33,896 bases of DNA from an uncultured Lachnospiraceae bacterium (GCA_947175035.1 CAMWLG010000038.1:1-33896), one strand, 5' to 3'; numbered from the stretch's first letter, positions 1 through 9,015 are shown. The notes: generated by a model from the letters alone, not told the origin. Translations and numbers: made by a program.

Positions 1-1130
1 TCCTCACACAGATGGTTCCCTTTGATAATGACATGAGTGTCGCAACTCCGCTGATGGATCACTTAAAACGTTCCTTTAACTATACTGCAAATCATAAGGG
101 CCCTCACAAACTGCCCCTGATCGGCAGGGCTGACTGGAATGACTGTTTGAATCTGAACTGTTTTTCCGAGCATCCCGGCGAATCCTTCCAGACCTTTGGT
201 CCCAGCGAAGGCCCTGTGGCAGAATCCGTATTTATTGCGGGCATGTTTGTAAAATACGGCGAAGAATATGCTCAGCTCTGTGAGCTGATGGGCGACGATG
301 CGGAAGCCGCCAGAGCCCGCAAGGAAGTACAGGAAATGTACGATGCCATTCTCAAGGACGGCTGGGATGGTGACTGGTTTGTGCGCGCCTATGACGCCCA
401 CAGTCAGAAGGTTGGCTCCAAAGAATGCAAGGAGGGTCAGATTTATATCGAGCCCCAGGGCTTCTGTGTATTAGCCGGCGTGGGCGTGAAGGAAGGCTTG
501 GCTGAGAAGGCGCTGAATTCCGTTAAGGAGCGTCTGGACACTAAGTATGGCGTGATGATTCTGCAGCCCTCCTACACGGAATACCATTTAGAGCTGGGTG
601 AGGTCTCCTCCTATCCCCCCGGATACAAGGAGAACGGTGGCATCTTTTGCCATAATAACCCTTGGGTTTCCATTGCGGAGACAGTTCTGGGACGCGGCGA
701 CAGAGCCTTCGAGATCTATCAGAAAACCTGTCCCGCCTACACGGAGGAAATCAGCGAGATCCATCGCACCGAGCCCTATGTGTATGCACAAATGATCGCC
801 GGACGCGACGCCAAATTCCACGGCGAGGCCAAGAATAGCTGGCTCACCGGCACGGCGGCATGGACCTTTGTAAATATTTCTCAATATATCTTGGGCGTGT
901 ACCCCACGCACAAGGGATTGTCCGTGAACCCCTGCGTTCCCAAAGGTTTCGGTGATTTCACCATCACCCGTAAGTTCCGCGAGGGAACCTATCATATCAC
1001 GGTAAAGAACCCGAACAATGTGGAAAAAGGTGTCGCCTCTATGACAGTGGACGGCAAGACCGTAGAAGGATGTGTCATTCCTTACGAGAAGGGCAAAGAA
1101 AACTATGAGATAGTGGTTACTATGGGCTGA
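1..1130 (+). CDS. Cellobiose phosphorylase (GH94), C-terminal part, 5' end outside window
   Basis: The reading frame is already open at the left edge, so this is the last ~375 residues of a protein that is normally about 800 residues. The segment [15 protein letters not shown], just after GPHKLPLI, is the GH94 catalytic block: the Asp of ADWND is the general acid that assists phosphate attack on the glycosidic bond. The downstream [13 protein letters not shown] and the C-terminal NPC(V/I)P beta-sandwich segment also match cellobiose phosphorylases. The family converts cellobiose plus phosphate to glucose 1-phosphate and glucose in the cytoplasm, saving ATP in cellulose or beta-glucan degraders. 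Other GH94 specificities (cellodextrin, chitobiose) are possible, but the DCLNLNCFS wording favours cellobiose. A strong terminator follows, and no other gene of a beta-glucan cluster lies in the window. Confidence 0.9.
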   Translation, partial: LTQMVPFDNDMSVATPLMDHLKRSFNYTANHKGPHKLPLIGRADWNDCLNLNCFSEHPGESFQTFGPSEGPVAESVFIAGMFVKYGEEYAQLCELMGDDAEAARARKEVQEMYDAILKDGWDGDWFVRAYDAHSQKVGSKECKEGQIYIEPQGFCVLAGVGVKEGLAEKALNSVKERLDTKYGVMILQPSYTEYHLELGEVSSYPPGYKENGGIFCHNNPWVSIAETVLGRGDRAFEIYQKTCPAYTEEISEIHRTEPYVYAQMIAGRDAKFHGEAKNSWLTGTAAWTFVNISQYILGVYPTHKGLSVNPCVPKGFGDFTITRKFREGTYHITVKNPNNVEKGVASMTVDGKTVEGCVIPYEKGKENYEIVVTMG

Positions 1131-1183
1131 TGCGAAAGATTCATCAAAGCTATACTCATATAATCCTTGGATAAAATTCGATA

Positions 1184-1222
1184 AAAAGCGCCAAATGATT
1201 TGCTTTGTCATTTGGCGCTTTT
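1184..1222 (+). terminator. Rho-independent terminator after cellobiose phosphorylase
   Basis: A perfect 15-bp stem (1184-1198 with 1208-1222) with a 9-nt loop ends in TTTT. It lies 53 bases after the phosphorylase stop and ahead of the blaI promoter. Its core closely resembles the hairpin at 3792-3834. Confidence 0.85.
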
Positions 1223-1248
1223 CTTACACTTTAACAGTTAATAAAGTA

Positions 1249-1277
1249 TTGACAGGAGTGTCTATTGATGATAGACT
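1249..1277 (+). promoter_or_regulatory. Promoter of blaI-blaR operon
   Basis: TTGACA (1249-1254) is followed by a 17-base spacer and TAGACT (1272-1277). The -10 and part of the spacer lie inside the first of two dyads, which is the arrangement expected for autorepression by the BlaI-type protein encoded 40 bases downstream. Confidence 0.65.
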
Positions 1278-1300
1278 ATAAGTGTCTATTTGTAATAGAC
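1260..1300 (+). promoter_or_regulatory. Two tandem dyad operators for the BlaI-type repressor
   Basis: GTCTATTGATGATAGAC (1260-1276) and GTCTATTTGTAATAGAC (1284-1300) are both GTCTAT-N5-ATAGAC dyads. Their centres are 24 bases apart. The first covers the -10 element; the second covers the start region of the transcript. BlaI/MecI dimers bind such short dyads. Binding here is inferred from position. Confidence 0.65.
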
Positions 1301-1317
1301 AGAAAGGGGCACATCAA

Positions 1318-1677
1318 ATGACCGATTACAGACTTGGTGTAGTAGAGTCTCGTTTTGCGGATATTGTTTGGCAAAATGAACCGATGTCTACGGGTGAATT
1401 GATAAAAATTTGTGAGAGTGAGCTGTGCTGGAAACGCACAACTACATATACGGTTTTAAAAAAGCTTGGTGAGCATGGCTTTTTTGAAATGAAGGATAGT
1501 GTAGTTACGGCGTTGGTATCGAGGGAAGAATATTATGCGGCTCAGAGTGAACGTTTTGTGGCGGAAACCTTTGATGGTTCGCTGCCTGCTTTTATAGCTG
1601 CATTTACTAAAAAGAAGCCTTTGACAGCAGACGAAATAGCCGAGATTAGAGAAATGATTGATAAAGCGGAGGATTAA
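1318..1677 (+). CDS. blaI: BlaI/MecI-family transcriptional repressor
   Basis: This 119-residue protein matches the usual 120-126 residues of the BlaI/MecI/CopY family. A winged helix occupies the N-terminal ~75 residues, with the recognition region around WKRTTTYTVLKKLGEHGFFE; a C-terminal dimerisation helix pair contains the segment where these repressors are cut on induction. An in-frame ATG lies upstream at 1282, but it falls inside the operator; the ATG at 1318 has AGAAAGG ahead of it and gives the family-length protein. The gene sits directly upstream of an M56 metallopeptidase gene, the partner that inactivates such repressors. It is probably autoregulated through the two dyads at 1260-1300. 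Base composition is more AT-rich than the neighbouring phosphorylase, which suggests acquisition. Confidence 0.88.
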   Translation: MTDYRLGVVESRFADIVWQNEPMSTGELIKICESELCWKRTTTYTVLKKLGEHGFFEMKDSVVTALVSREEYYAAQSERFVAETFDGSLPAFIAAFTKKKPLTADEIAEIREMIDKAED

Positions 1678-1678
1678 T

Positions 1679-3790
1679 ATGACGGATATTTTTGCGAAAA
1701 TACTGAATATGAGTATGGCTGCAAGCTGGATGATTCTTGCTGTTATTTTATTGCGGTTTATTTTTAAAAGGCTTCCAAAATGGATAAGATGTGTCTTATG
1801 GGCACTGGTAGCAGTTAGACTGATTTGTCCGTTTACCATAGAAAGCAGTTTGAGTCTCATTCCCCGTTCAAATATGTCAGTGGATGAGGTTATTTCTGAT
1901 TTATCTTTTCAGTCTGAAGAAGAGATTACAGATGTACAAAAACAGGATATTGACTATTTACAAAACGATACCGATCAGACACCCTATTATAAAGACAAAG
2001 AGCTGTCTGTGAAAACAAAAATCGATGTTATGACAGTACTATCATTTATTTGGCTGACTGGGATGTCCGCAATGTTTATTTATGCGGTGGTAAGTTATAT
2101 CCGATTGTATTCGCGCGTCAGAATATCGATTCCTGTTAAGGATCATTTGTGGATATGTGATGCCATCAACACTCCTTTTATACTTGGGATAATCAATCCC
2201 CGGATTTATATTCCATCAACCCTTGATAAAGCGCAGACAGAGAGTGTTGCTGCCCATGAACATGCCCATTTAAGACGCTATGACTATCTATGGAAGCCCT
2301 TCGGTTTTTTACTGCTTGCCGTTTACTGGTTTCATCCTTTATGCTGGGTGGCATACATTTTGCTTTGTCGTGATATTGAACTTGCCTGCGATGAGAAAGT
2401 AGTTAAAAATATGGATTCCGAAGACAGAAGATTGTACTCAGAGGCATTATTATCGTGCAGTATACAGACGGGGATGATCACTGCCTGTCCTCTGGCTTTT
2501 GGCGAGGTGGGAGTAAAGGAGCGGGTAAAAAGTGTGCTGCATTACAAAAAGCCAGCTTTTTGGGTAATGGTGGCAGCGCTTGCAATATGTATCATCGTGT
2601 CAGTCTGTTTTCTCACAACCCCTAAGGAAACGGAAGACAATCATATCGCCGGAATGGAAACATTGATCGAGGGACAGTTTTATCATTTTCCGGTTACTTC
2701 CACAATGATCGACAATCAATTTTTCTCAATGGAAGTGCCGCAGGAGATGGTGGGAAAGGTGAATTGTATATTAAAGGTTCGGACAGATAAGGACAGCTAC
2801 ACGCTTGACTCTGCTTTCTTTTATGACAACGCTGTCGGAAAATTGATCACTAGCATAACAACTCCAAAGGAGGACGGCTTTGACCTTGTCAGCGGAGGCG
2901 GGTGGCTTGGGAGTATTTTCTGGGAGGATTTGACAGATTATTATGAGCTGGGAATACTTGATGATGTGGTTATGCGCGCGTCATCTATGGATATTGCGCT
3001 GGTAAATTTCTGCTATGAGGAACTATATGCACCTGTAGGCACGAGTTTAGTGGCAGTGAATCATAACAATACCGGAGCTTACTTTTTCATCCAACCGACC
3101 GATGTACAGTATCCGACAGATGATGATGCAGCGGCTGACTTATACCTTGCACTTGAATCTGCATTAGACAAAAGCGCATTAAATTTTACGCCCAAAAGTT
3201 TTCCTATGGATAAGAGTTATCTTGAATTACATGATGAAGGAAAACTGCCGGAGGAGTATTCTTTAAATGATAACTGGTCCAGCGTTTTAACTGATTTTCA
3301 GATTGCGGAGGAGGCGTATGCGTGGTTTAAGGGATATGGCGAGATAAGCACAAATGCAGATATGGGACAGTTCACCCGTACATTAGATCAAGTAACAATC
3401 AATTATGAGGCCGTATCACACATGGAGTTCTCCACGCTGAATGAGCTTGAAGCTTTTCTTGGCTGTCTTTTTCCTGAAAAAGTGGTAAAAGAACTTATGC
3501 AGACAAAACTTACGTCTGGAGAGGAAGAGCTTCCATTGTTTACGGAAAAAGACGGAAGACTTTACGCTGCAAAAGGATATATCGGAAACTTTGATTACGA
3601 CGATTACGAAAGGCAGTACCTTATCACGATAGAAGGCAAAACTGCGACAATCTTTATCCAGTGCATCAGAGATGTAGGCGATAAGAAGATAAAAAATACA
3701 TTGAAATATACTATGATTATGGGAGAAGATCATAAATGGCGCGTAACAGACGATTTTGAACTGCCGATTAAGAAGATCATCTTAGATTAG
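1679..3790 (+). CDS. BlaR1-like M56 membrane metallopeptidase with unusual sensor domain
   Basis: This 703-residue receptor starts 1 base after blaI stops, behind GGAGG; an in-frame ATG at 1658 lies inside blaI and is less likely. Membrane segments are seen near residues 5-28, 37-54, 117-140, 203-225 and 291-313. The M56 zinc site is HEHAH (residues 193-197), with ELACDEK further on supplying the third ligand region. In the family, sensing outside the membrane activates this protease and leads to BlaI cleavage. The outer part (about 315-703) lacks recognisable SxxK, SxN and KTG penicillin-binding motifs, so it is probably not a beta-lactam receptor of the BlaR1 type. Residues ~541-703 loosely resemble the IseA/YoeB D,L-endopeptidase-inhibitor fold in residue pattern; this is a weak inference. 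No beta-lactamase gene is adjacent. Confidence 0.82.
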   Translation: MTDIFAKILNMSMAASWMILAVILLRFIFKRLPKWIRCVLWALVAVRLICPFTIESSLSLIPRSNMSVDEVISDLSFQSEEEITDVQKQDIDYLQNDTDQTPYYKDKELSVKTKIDVMTVLSFIWLTGMSAMFIYAVVSYIRLYSRVRISIPVKDHLWICDAINTPFILGIINPRIYIPSTLDKAQTESVAAHEHAHLRRYDYLWKPFGFLLLAVYWFHPLCWVAYILLCRDIELACDEKVVKNMDSEDRRLYSEALLSCSIQTGMITACPLAFGEVGVKERVKSVLHYKKPAFWVMVAALAICIIVSVCFLTTPKETEDNHIAGMETLIEGQFYHFPVTSTMIDNQFFSMEVPQEMVGKVNCILKVRTDKDSYTLDSAFFYDNAVGKLITSITTPKEDGFDLVSGGGWLGSIFWEDLTDYYELGILDDVVMRASSMDIALVNFCYEELYAPVGTSLVAVNHNNTGAYFFIQPTDVQYPTDDDAAADLYLALESALDKSALNFTPKSFPMDKSYLELHDEGKLPEEYSLNDNWSSVLTDFQIAEEAYAWFKGYGEISTNADMGQFTRTLDQVTINYEAVSHMEFSTLNELEAFLGCLFPEKVVKELMQTKLTSGEEELPLFTEKDGRLYAAKGYIGNFDYDDYERQYLITIEGKTATIFIQCIRDVGDKKIKNTLKYTMIMGEDHKWRVTDDFELPIKKIILD

Positions 3791-3791
3791 G

Positions 3792-3834
3792 AAACAAGCA
3801 CCAAATGATTACCTCTGTCATTTGGTGCTTGTTT
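3792..3834 (+). terminator. Terminator after blaR-like gene
   Basis: A perfect 17-bp stem (3792-3808 with 3818-3834) and 9-nt loop lie just after the blaR-like stop. The stem ends in GTTTT. It may also serve the opposing gene that ends at 3858. The inner part nearly repeats the hairpin at 1184-1222, with a paired G-C to A-T exchange. Confidence 0.85.
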
Positions 3835-3857
3835 TATAGATTACAAAAAAACGCATT

Positions 3858-5540
3858 TTAATATACCGCCATGTTTGTCAATGCAGGACGTATCACACCC
3901 TCCTCATAAAATTCAAAGCTAGCGTCCACCGGACTCACTTCCGCCCGCCCTCCCTCCACAACTACGCGGACATTTAAGTTATATTCATCATCTCCGCAGT
4001 TGATATTGATAATGCCATTGGCACGACGGTAAATATTCCCCAGATAGTATCCGTCTTCTTTGATTTTAGCTATAATGGCATCCGCACCCTCATACACAAG
4101 AAACTCCTCCACGGAAATTTCCGTACCGCCATACTCCTTTATTCCATCATCCCAGTATACGTAATAGGCATTCCAGGTATGACCGCCTCCGCCTTTCATA
4201 TAATCATAGCGGGAATCGACTATGTACGCCCTGCCATCAGCATCTGAAAGCAGTCCATTTCTAAATCCGGAACCTTCCAGCTTCGTAATGACATTATCCT
4301 TTACCTGATAGTAATACGCTACGGCTGAGGAATGCGTTTCGCTGTATGTGATACAAATGATTTTTGCACCATCCAGATCAAAAACCTTACAGCAGTCTTT
4401 TGTATAATCGTACCAAGTCTCTTTCGGGATTTCCCGGATACCTTCATCACTGACAAAAAATATCTCTCCCTCACAGTCAATGCCACGCTCCGTACCACAA
4501 ACAACCAGCGCCTCGTAGGTTCCGTTCCCGTCAAAGTCATCATAGATAAAATTCACGATCGGCTCATCGGCATATGCCTTTATTTTTTCTCTTAATTTCT
4601 CCGCATGGTCACTATAAAAAGCAATTCTGGGATACAAGGCCTGTGCTGTCTCACCCATTTCATAAAAGTTTCCCTCCGTGACTGGCAGTGCCTCCACGCG
4701 GTTTTCCGTTATCATTGCCCTCACATTTCTTTTGTCCCTTCCCTTTTTGCAATTGATATTGACGATACCGTTTGTCCTTTGGTAGATGGATGTAATCTTA
4801 TAACCGTCATTTTCTATTTGGTCTAAAATGACATCTGTTCCCTGAAAGGTCACAAAATCCTCCACCGAAACCGCCATGCCGCCATATTCCCTGAGTTCAT
4901 TCTTGCAGATGTAAAAATAATAGGGAATATAATAGATAACGCCATCCCAATAATAACGATCTCCCATACAAAGGCGACCATCATCATATTTCAACAATTC
5001 GTCCCCATCTCCATAATAAAGCTCCGTGAGCTTACCCTCATTCAGGAAATAGTAGCACTTGCGCATCCAATCAGGATTCTCATTCCAGTCTGTCAGAAGA
5101 ATCAGCTTTATCCCATCAAAGACAACAATCTCTCCCATATTCAAATAGTCATCAAAGGAATATTTCTGGTCTATTTCCATGATTTGGTTATCCGTAAGCA
5201 GATAAAAAGCCCCTTCATACCCTTCTTCCATCTCTTCTCCACAAAAGGCAAGCGCCTCAACAACGCCGTCATTATCCAAATCCTCATAGATTACGTTTAG
5301 GACAGGCGCTTCCGTTTGTTCCGCCAACATCTGCATCCAATTGTCATATTGATCCTTCGTGACACCCTCTGTGACTTCCGGAACCGCATCTTCAGATTCA
5401 CCGATTTCTGTCAGAGTTTCGGCTTCTGTCTCCGTTTTGTCAGATTCTTCACTGTCCGTTGGCGTTTTCACCAACAGACAAAACACCAATATGCCACCCA
5501 AAAATAATGTTATGGTCAATAATACTTTCGTTTTTTTCAT
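3858..5540 (-). CDS. Exported protein with two tandem copies of one ~240-residue domain
   Basis: No named family was recognised. The 560-residue protein opens with MKKTKV and a hydrophobic stretch to about residue 24, a signal peptide or membrane anchor; the LVFC there is a poor lipobox. A Glu/Thr/Ser-rich spacer (~28-60) follows. Residues ~62-305 and ~312-545 are copies of one domain. Each begins with a helix and an acidic loop (DLDNDGVVEA and DFDGNGTYEA, similar to calcium-binding DxDxDG loops), continues with beta-rich Tyr/Trp segments, and ends with EYGG-x-x-(I/V)SVE(D/E)F then (Y/R)RANGI(I/V)NINC or a close variant. The pattern suggests an extracellular beta-structured protein. GGGGATG precedes the start. 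It faces blaR tail to tail and has its own promoter at 5632-5660. Confidence 0.75.
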   Translation of the reverse strand: MKKTKVLLTITLFLGGILVFCLLVKTPTDSEESDKTETEAETLTEIGESEDAVPEVTEGVTKDQYDNWMQMLAEQTEAPVLNVIYEDLDNDGVVEALAFCGEEMEEGYEGAFYLLTDNQIMEIDQKYSFDDYLNMGEIVVFDGIKLILLTDWNENPDWMRKCYYFLNEGKLTELYYGDGDELLKYDDGRLCMGDRYYWDGVIYYIPYYFYICKNELREYGGMAVSVEDFVTFQGTDVILDQIENDGYKITSIYQRTNGIVNINCKKGRDKRNVRAMITENRVEALPVTEGNFYEMGETAQALYPRIAFYSDHAEKLREKIKAYADEPIVNFIYDDFDGNGTYEALVVCGTERGIDCEGEIFFVSDEGIREIPKETWYDYTKDCCKVFDLDGAKIICITYSETHSSAVAYYYQVKDNVITKLEGSGFRNGLLSDADGRAYIVDSRYDYMKGGGGHTWNAYYVYWDDGIKEYGGTEISVEEFLVYEGADAIIAKIKEDGYYLGNIYRRANGIININCGDDEYNLNVRVVVEGGRAEVSPVDASFEFYEEGVIRPALTNMAVY

Positions 5541-5631
5541 CTATCACATCCCCTTTTGTAAACCTCGGATTTGGTACACGGTCAATCAAAGAAAGCAAAA
5601 GTCCTCAAACGATTCCACTTGCTTTGGCACA

Positions 5632-5660
5632 ATTATAATGCAAGCAAATAGGATATTCAA
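5632..5660 (-). promoter_or_regulatory. Promoter for the duplicated-domain exported protein
   Basis: Read on the minus strand: TTGAAT (5660-5655), a 17-base spacer, then TATAAT (5637-5632). It lies 92 bases upstream of the gene ending at 3858. The same ATTATAAT also gives a plus-strand TATAAT at 5634-5639 that could serve ldhA, though no good -35 is visible for it. Confidence 0.6.
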
Positions 5661-5750
5661 TATGAAAACGTGGCATACTCATAGATAGAACAATTGCGAC
5701 AATAACGACAACAGCGGAATTCATTCAAGATTCTGCGGACAGGAGTGACT

Positions 5751-6776
5751 ATGAAAATCTTATTTTACGACACCAAATCTTACGACCAGAAATCCTTTGA
5801 CCTTGCCCTGCAAAACTTTCAGCCATTCATAGAATCCGGCGAAAATCTCCCCATTCAAAAGATTGAAATCGAATACACCAAGTCTGACTTGGATCTCCGC
5901 ACCGCCGCATTAGCGGAGGGTTTTGACGCCGTCTGCGCCTTCGTGAGCTCTGATATCGGAGCAAGCACCATGAACATTCTCCACGAGAAAGGAATTAAGC
6001 TGATCCTGATGCGCTGTGCCGGCTTTAACAATGTAGACTTAGACAAGGCCAAAGAATATGACATCCGTGTCATGAGAGTGCCGGGATATTCTCCGGAGGC
6101 TGTGGCGGAGCATGCCATGGCGCTTGCACTTGCCGCCAACAGAAAGCTTCATAAGGCATACAACAAGGTTCGCGAAAATGATTTCAGCCTGAGCGGGCTC
6201 ATGGGATTTAATTTCTATCAAAAAACCTCCGGCATTATCGGCACGGGCAAAATCGGTGCCGCCATGTGCCGCATCTGCCACGGTTTCGGTATGCGGGTCA
6301 TCGCTTATGATGTGTATGAAAATGCAGACTTAAAAGAATTTGTGGAATATATGCCCCTAGAGCAAGTGCTGGAGCAAAGTGATCTGCTCTCCCTGCACTG
6401 CCCTCTCATGGACTCCACCTACCACTTGGTCAATCTGGATACCATCCGCAAAATGAAGGACGGTGTGGTTCTGGTCAACACCTCCCGAGGCGCCCTGGTC
6501 AAGACAGATGATTTGATTGAGGGCATCCGTATGCGCAAATTTGCGGGCGTGGGATTGGATGTGTACGAAGAGGAGACAAATAACGTGTTTGAGGATCGCT
6601 CCGACGAAATATTGGAGCATTCCACTACTGCCCGTCTGCTCTCCTTTCCCAATGTGATGATTACCTCCCATCAGGGATTCTTCACCAGAGAAGCGCTGAC
6701 CGCTATCGCTGAGACCACGCTGCAAAATGCATGTGATTATCTGGCGGGAAAAGAAAGCCCTAATGACGTGCGATAA
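5751..6776 (+). CDS. ldhA: D-lactate dehydrogenase (NAD-dependent, LdhA type)
   Basis: This 341-residue 2-hydroxyacid dehydrogenase is close to E. coli LdhA along its whole length: RCAGFNNVDLD, PEAVAEHA, the Rossmann motif GTGKIG, and SLHCPL. The catalytic trio is present: Arg246 in NTSRGAL, Glu273 in GLDVYEE, and His307 in SHQGFF. It reduces pyruvate to D-lactate with NADH in the cytoplasm, recycling NAD during fermentation. The ATG at 5751 has AGGAG five bases ahead; a GTG at 5745 lies within that ribosome site and is not the start. The gene stands alone, with a ~105-base leader if the TATAAT at 5634 is used, and converges on the MATE gene with a 12-base gap. Confidence 0.93.
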   Translation: MKILFYDTKSYDQKSFDLALQNFQPFIESGENLPIQKIEIEYTKSDLDLRTAALAEGFDAVCAFVSSDIGASTMNILHEKGIKLILMRCAGFNNVDLDKAKEYDIRVMRVPGYSPEAVAEHAMALALAANRKLHKAYNKVRENDFSLSGLMGFNFYQKTSGIIGTGKIGAAMCRICHGFGMRVIAYDVYENADLKEFVEYMPLEQVLEQSDLLSLHCPLMDSTYHLVNLDTIRKMKDGVVLVNTSRGALVKTDDLIEGIRMRKFAGVGLDVYEEETNNVFEDRSDEILEHSTTARLLSFPNVMITSHQGFFTREALTAIAETTLQNACDYLAGKESPNDVR

Positions 6777-6788
6777 ATCGCGCCGCAC

Positions 6789-8189
6789 TCATTCTGTTGC
6801 CACGATATTATTCAGCCACACCCCTTTTTTGACTAAGATAAATCCGATCACACATTTTATCAGATCTAATAGCTGAATACTCAAATACAATGGCACAATG
6901 GGCATGCCCGTAAACCGGCTGAGCACAAACGCCACGGGAATACTGACACACCAAAGAAACACACTGTCAAATAGAAACGTAATGATGGTTTTTCCGCCGG
7001 AACGCAGAGTGAAATAGCTGGCGTGAAGAAATCCCGCAATGGGCATGCACAGCGCGGCAATACGCAGAAACCATGCCGCCAGCGCCTTCACCTCATCCGT
7101 GGTATTGTAAAGCATGGGGAACAAAGGCGCGATAATGGTCAGGAATCCCCCTATGACGATACAGGACATGACGGAGAACGCAATCAATTTGATATCCGTA
7201 TCCTTGGCCTCCTCCATCTTACCTGCCCCCAAAAGCTGACCCACAATAATAGAGATAGCGCTACCCATGGCGATGAACACCACATTGAATAAGTTGGATA
7301 TTGTGGTGGAAATATTCAGAGCCGCCACGGTGTCCAACCCCCTGATGGAATAGCACTGCATTAGAACGGCAATCCCTGACGCCCAGAGAATCTCATTCAC
7401 CATAAGGGGGGCGCCCTTTATAATGATCTGCCCGGCCAAATGCCCCGGAACTTTGAAACTGCTGTATGCCCCTTTGATAAAAGGCATTTTCACAGGATGG
7501 GTATGTGTCCAAATCACAACGATGGCCGCCTGCACATAGCGGGATACCACGGTTGCAATCGCCGCGCCCACCACGCCCAGCTTAGGACATCCAAATGTGC
7601 CAAAGATCAACAGGTAATTCAACACCAGATTCACTAGGACTGCCACAATTCCCGCTGTCATTGGCACCACGGTCTCGCCGCACTCCCTCAGGGTGCTGGT
7701 GTAGAGCTGCTCCACCGCAAAAGGAAAAAGCCCTATGAGCATCACCCACAGATATTCCTGCCCGTAATGCAACGCCGCTTCCAACGCCACCTGATTATCC
7801 TCTCCGTGAAGGTACATCCATATCAGATCTCTCCCAAACAATGTTAGAATTAAGATACCAATCGCCGAAAGCAAGATACAGATATACCCCTTGAATCGAA
7901 AGGTGTGACGCACACCCTTTTGATCACCGCAGCCGTAGAATTGCGCGCTAAAAATACCCGCCCCCGATATGGCGCCGAAAATTGCAAGATTAAACACCAA
8001 AAGGAGCTGATTCACGATAGCGATTCCTGACATCTGCTCCGTGCCCACGCGCCCCACCATAATATTGTCCAACAGACCCACAAAGTTCGTAATCCCGTTT
8101 TGAATCATAATCGGCACCGCAACTCCCAGCACCATCTTATAAAAAGCCTTATCTCCAAATATTTTCTTCCTGATACCCATTCTCCTCAT
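6789..8189 (-). CDS. MATE-family multidrug/Na+ antiporter
   Basis: This 466-residue protein has about twelve hydrophobic helices in two similar halves, the normal size and layout for MATE exporters. The N-terminal part carries the usual P-x-x-x-Q-N/G-x-x-N segment near VPIMIQNGITNFVGLLDNI, followed by VGxxGTEQMSGIAIVNQ. Such carriers expel cationic drugs or metabolites in exchange for H+ or Na+. The substrate cannot be read from sequence. The start chosen is the ATG at 8189; the ATG at 8180 is an alternative, and neither has a perfectly spaced ribosome site. It is transcribed in the same direction as the nrdG-like gene but is separated from it by 33 bases. Confidence 0.9.
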   Translation of the reverse strand: MRRMGIRKKIFGDKAFYKMVLGVAVPIMIQNGITNFVGLLDNIMVGRVGTEQMSGIAIVNQLLLVFNLAIFGAISGAGIFSAQFYGCGDQKGVRHTFRFKGYICILLSAIGILILTLFGRDLIWMYLHGEDNQVALEAALHYGQEYLWVMLIGLFPFAVEQLYTSTLRECGETVVPMTAGIVAVLVNLVLNYLLIFGTFGCPKLGVVGAAIATVVSRYVQAAIVVIWTHTHPVKMPFIKGAYSSFKVPGHLAGQIIIKGAPLMVNEILWASGIAVLMQCYSIRGLDTVAALNISTTISNLFNVVFIAMGSAISIIVGQLLGAGKMEEAKDTDIKLIAFSVMSCIVIGGFLTIIAPLFPMLYNTTDEVKALAAWFLRIAALCMPIAGFLHASYFTLRSGGKTIITFLFDSVFLWCVSIPVAFVLSRFTGMPIVPLYLSIQLLDLIKCVIGFILVKKGVWLNNIVATE

Positions 8190-8222
8190 GCTCCCATTTC
8201 CACAATGCGCCTCTATGGTGGG

Positions 8223-9008
8223 CTAAGCCGTTACCCCTCGCAGCTCCACTCGATCAATATACTGTCCTGCCAACTGTACCGCCTGTTCCAGTTCCTTCAC
8301 GGAAAAGCTCTCAAAGCCCTCCGCGGAGACGCCGCTTCCTGTCCCGTTCTTTACCTTCCCCAGAATCTCACCCTGCTCCTCGTAATTTTGTATATAATAA
8401 ACTCTGCTGCCCGCAAGCCATTTTCCAATCCTGGCAAACTCCTCCACCGTATGCAAGCCCTTCACCGCCGTGGTGCGAAATTCATATGGGATACCGCTAT
8501 TTTGAAGGAGTCGGATACTCTCCTCTATCCTCCCAATCACAAAATCGGACTGACTGCATAGCTTTGCATCAATGGCTCCCTCGCCACGGTCTGGTCGTTC
8601 CAAGCCCACCGCTCTTGCATAATTTTCCTTGGACGCCTTGATATCCATGGCTACATAATCCAACAAGCCCCGCTGCAACAGATCTGCCAACACTTCCGGA
8701 CGATATCCATTCGTGTCAAGCTTCACCGCATAGCCCAATTCCTTCACCCTTTCAATAAACTCTCTCAAATCGGTCTGCAGCGTAGGCTCCCCGCCCGTGA
8801 TACACAATCCGTCCAGAATTCCCTGACGCTTGCGCAGATGGGAGAATACTTCCTCCTCCGATATGGCCTCCACAAATTCCCCCATAAGCACCAGCCCCGC
8901 ATTTTGACAAAATGGGCAACGAAAATTGCAGCCACCAGTAAAAATGGTGGCTGCGACATGCTCGGGGTAATCTAAAAGAGTTGTTTTCTGTAAACCATAA
9001 ATTTTCAT
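8223..9008 (-). CDS. Radical-SAM activating protein, NrdG2 type (anaerobic ribonucleotide reductase activase family)
   Basis: This 261-residue protein has the radical-SAM cluster motif CNFRCPFC (Cys27, Cys31, Cys34), preceded by the N-terminal K-x-T-L-L-D-Y-P segment typical of the TIGR02495 type of anaerobic ribonucleoside-triphosphate reductase activases. GGEPTLQ follows, the SAM-binding GGE motif. It is expected to make a glycyl radical on a partner enzyme using SAM and a 4Fe-4S cluster. No nrdD lies in the window, so the partner is unproven. Its ribosome site AGGAG overlaps the TAG stop of the upstream glycogen phosphorylase, so the two genes are probably translationally coupled. Confidence 0.85.
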   Translation of the reverse strand: MKIYGLQKTTLLDYPEHVAATIFTGGCNFRCPFCQNAGLVLMGEFVEAISEEEVFSHLRKRQGILDGLCITGGEPTLQTDLREFIERVKELGYAVKLDTNGYRPEVLADLLQRGLLDYVAMDIKASKENYARAVGLERPDRGEGAIDAKLCSQSDFVIGRIEESIRLLQNSGIPYEFRTTAVKGLHTVEEFARIGKWLAGSRVYYIQNYEEQGEILGKVKNGTGSGVSAEGFESFSVKELEQAVQLAGQYIDRVELRGVTA

Positions 9009-9015
9009 AAGGCTC

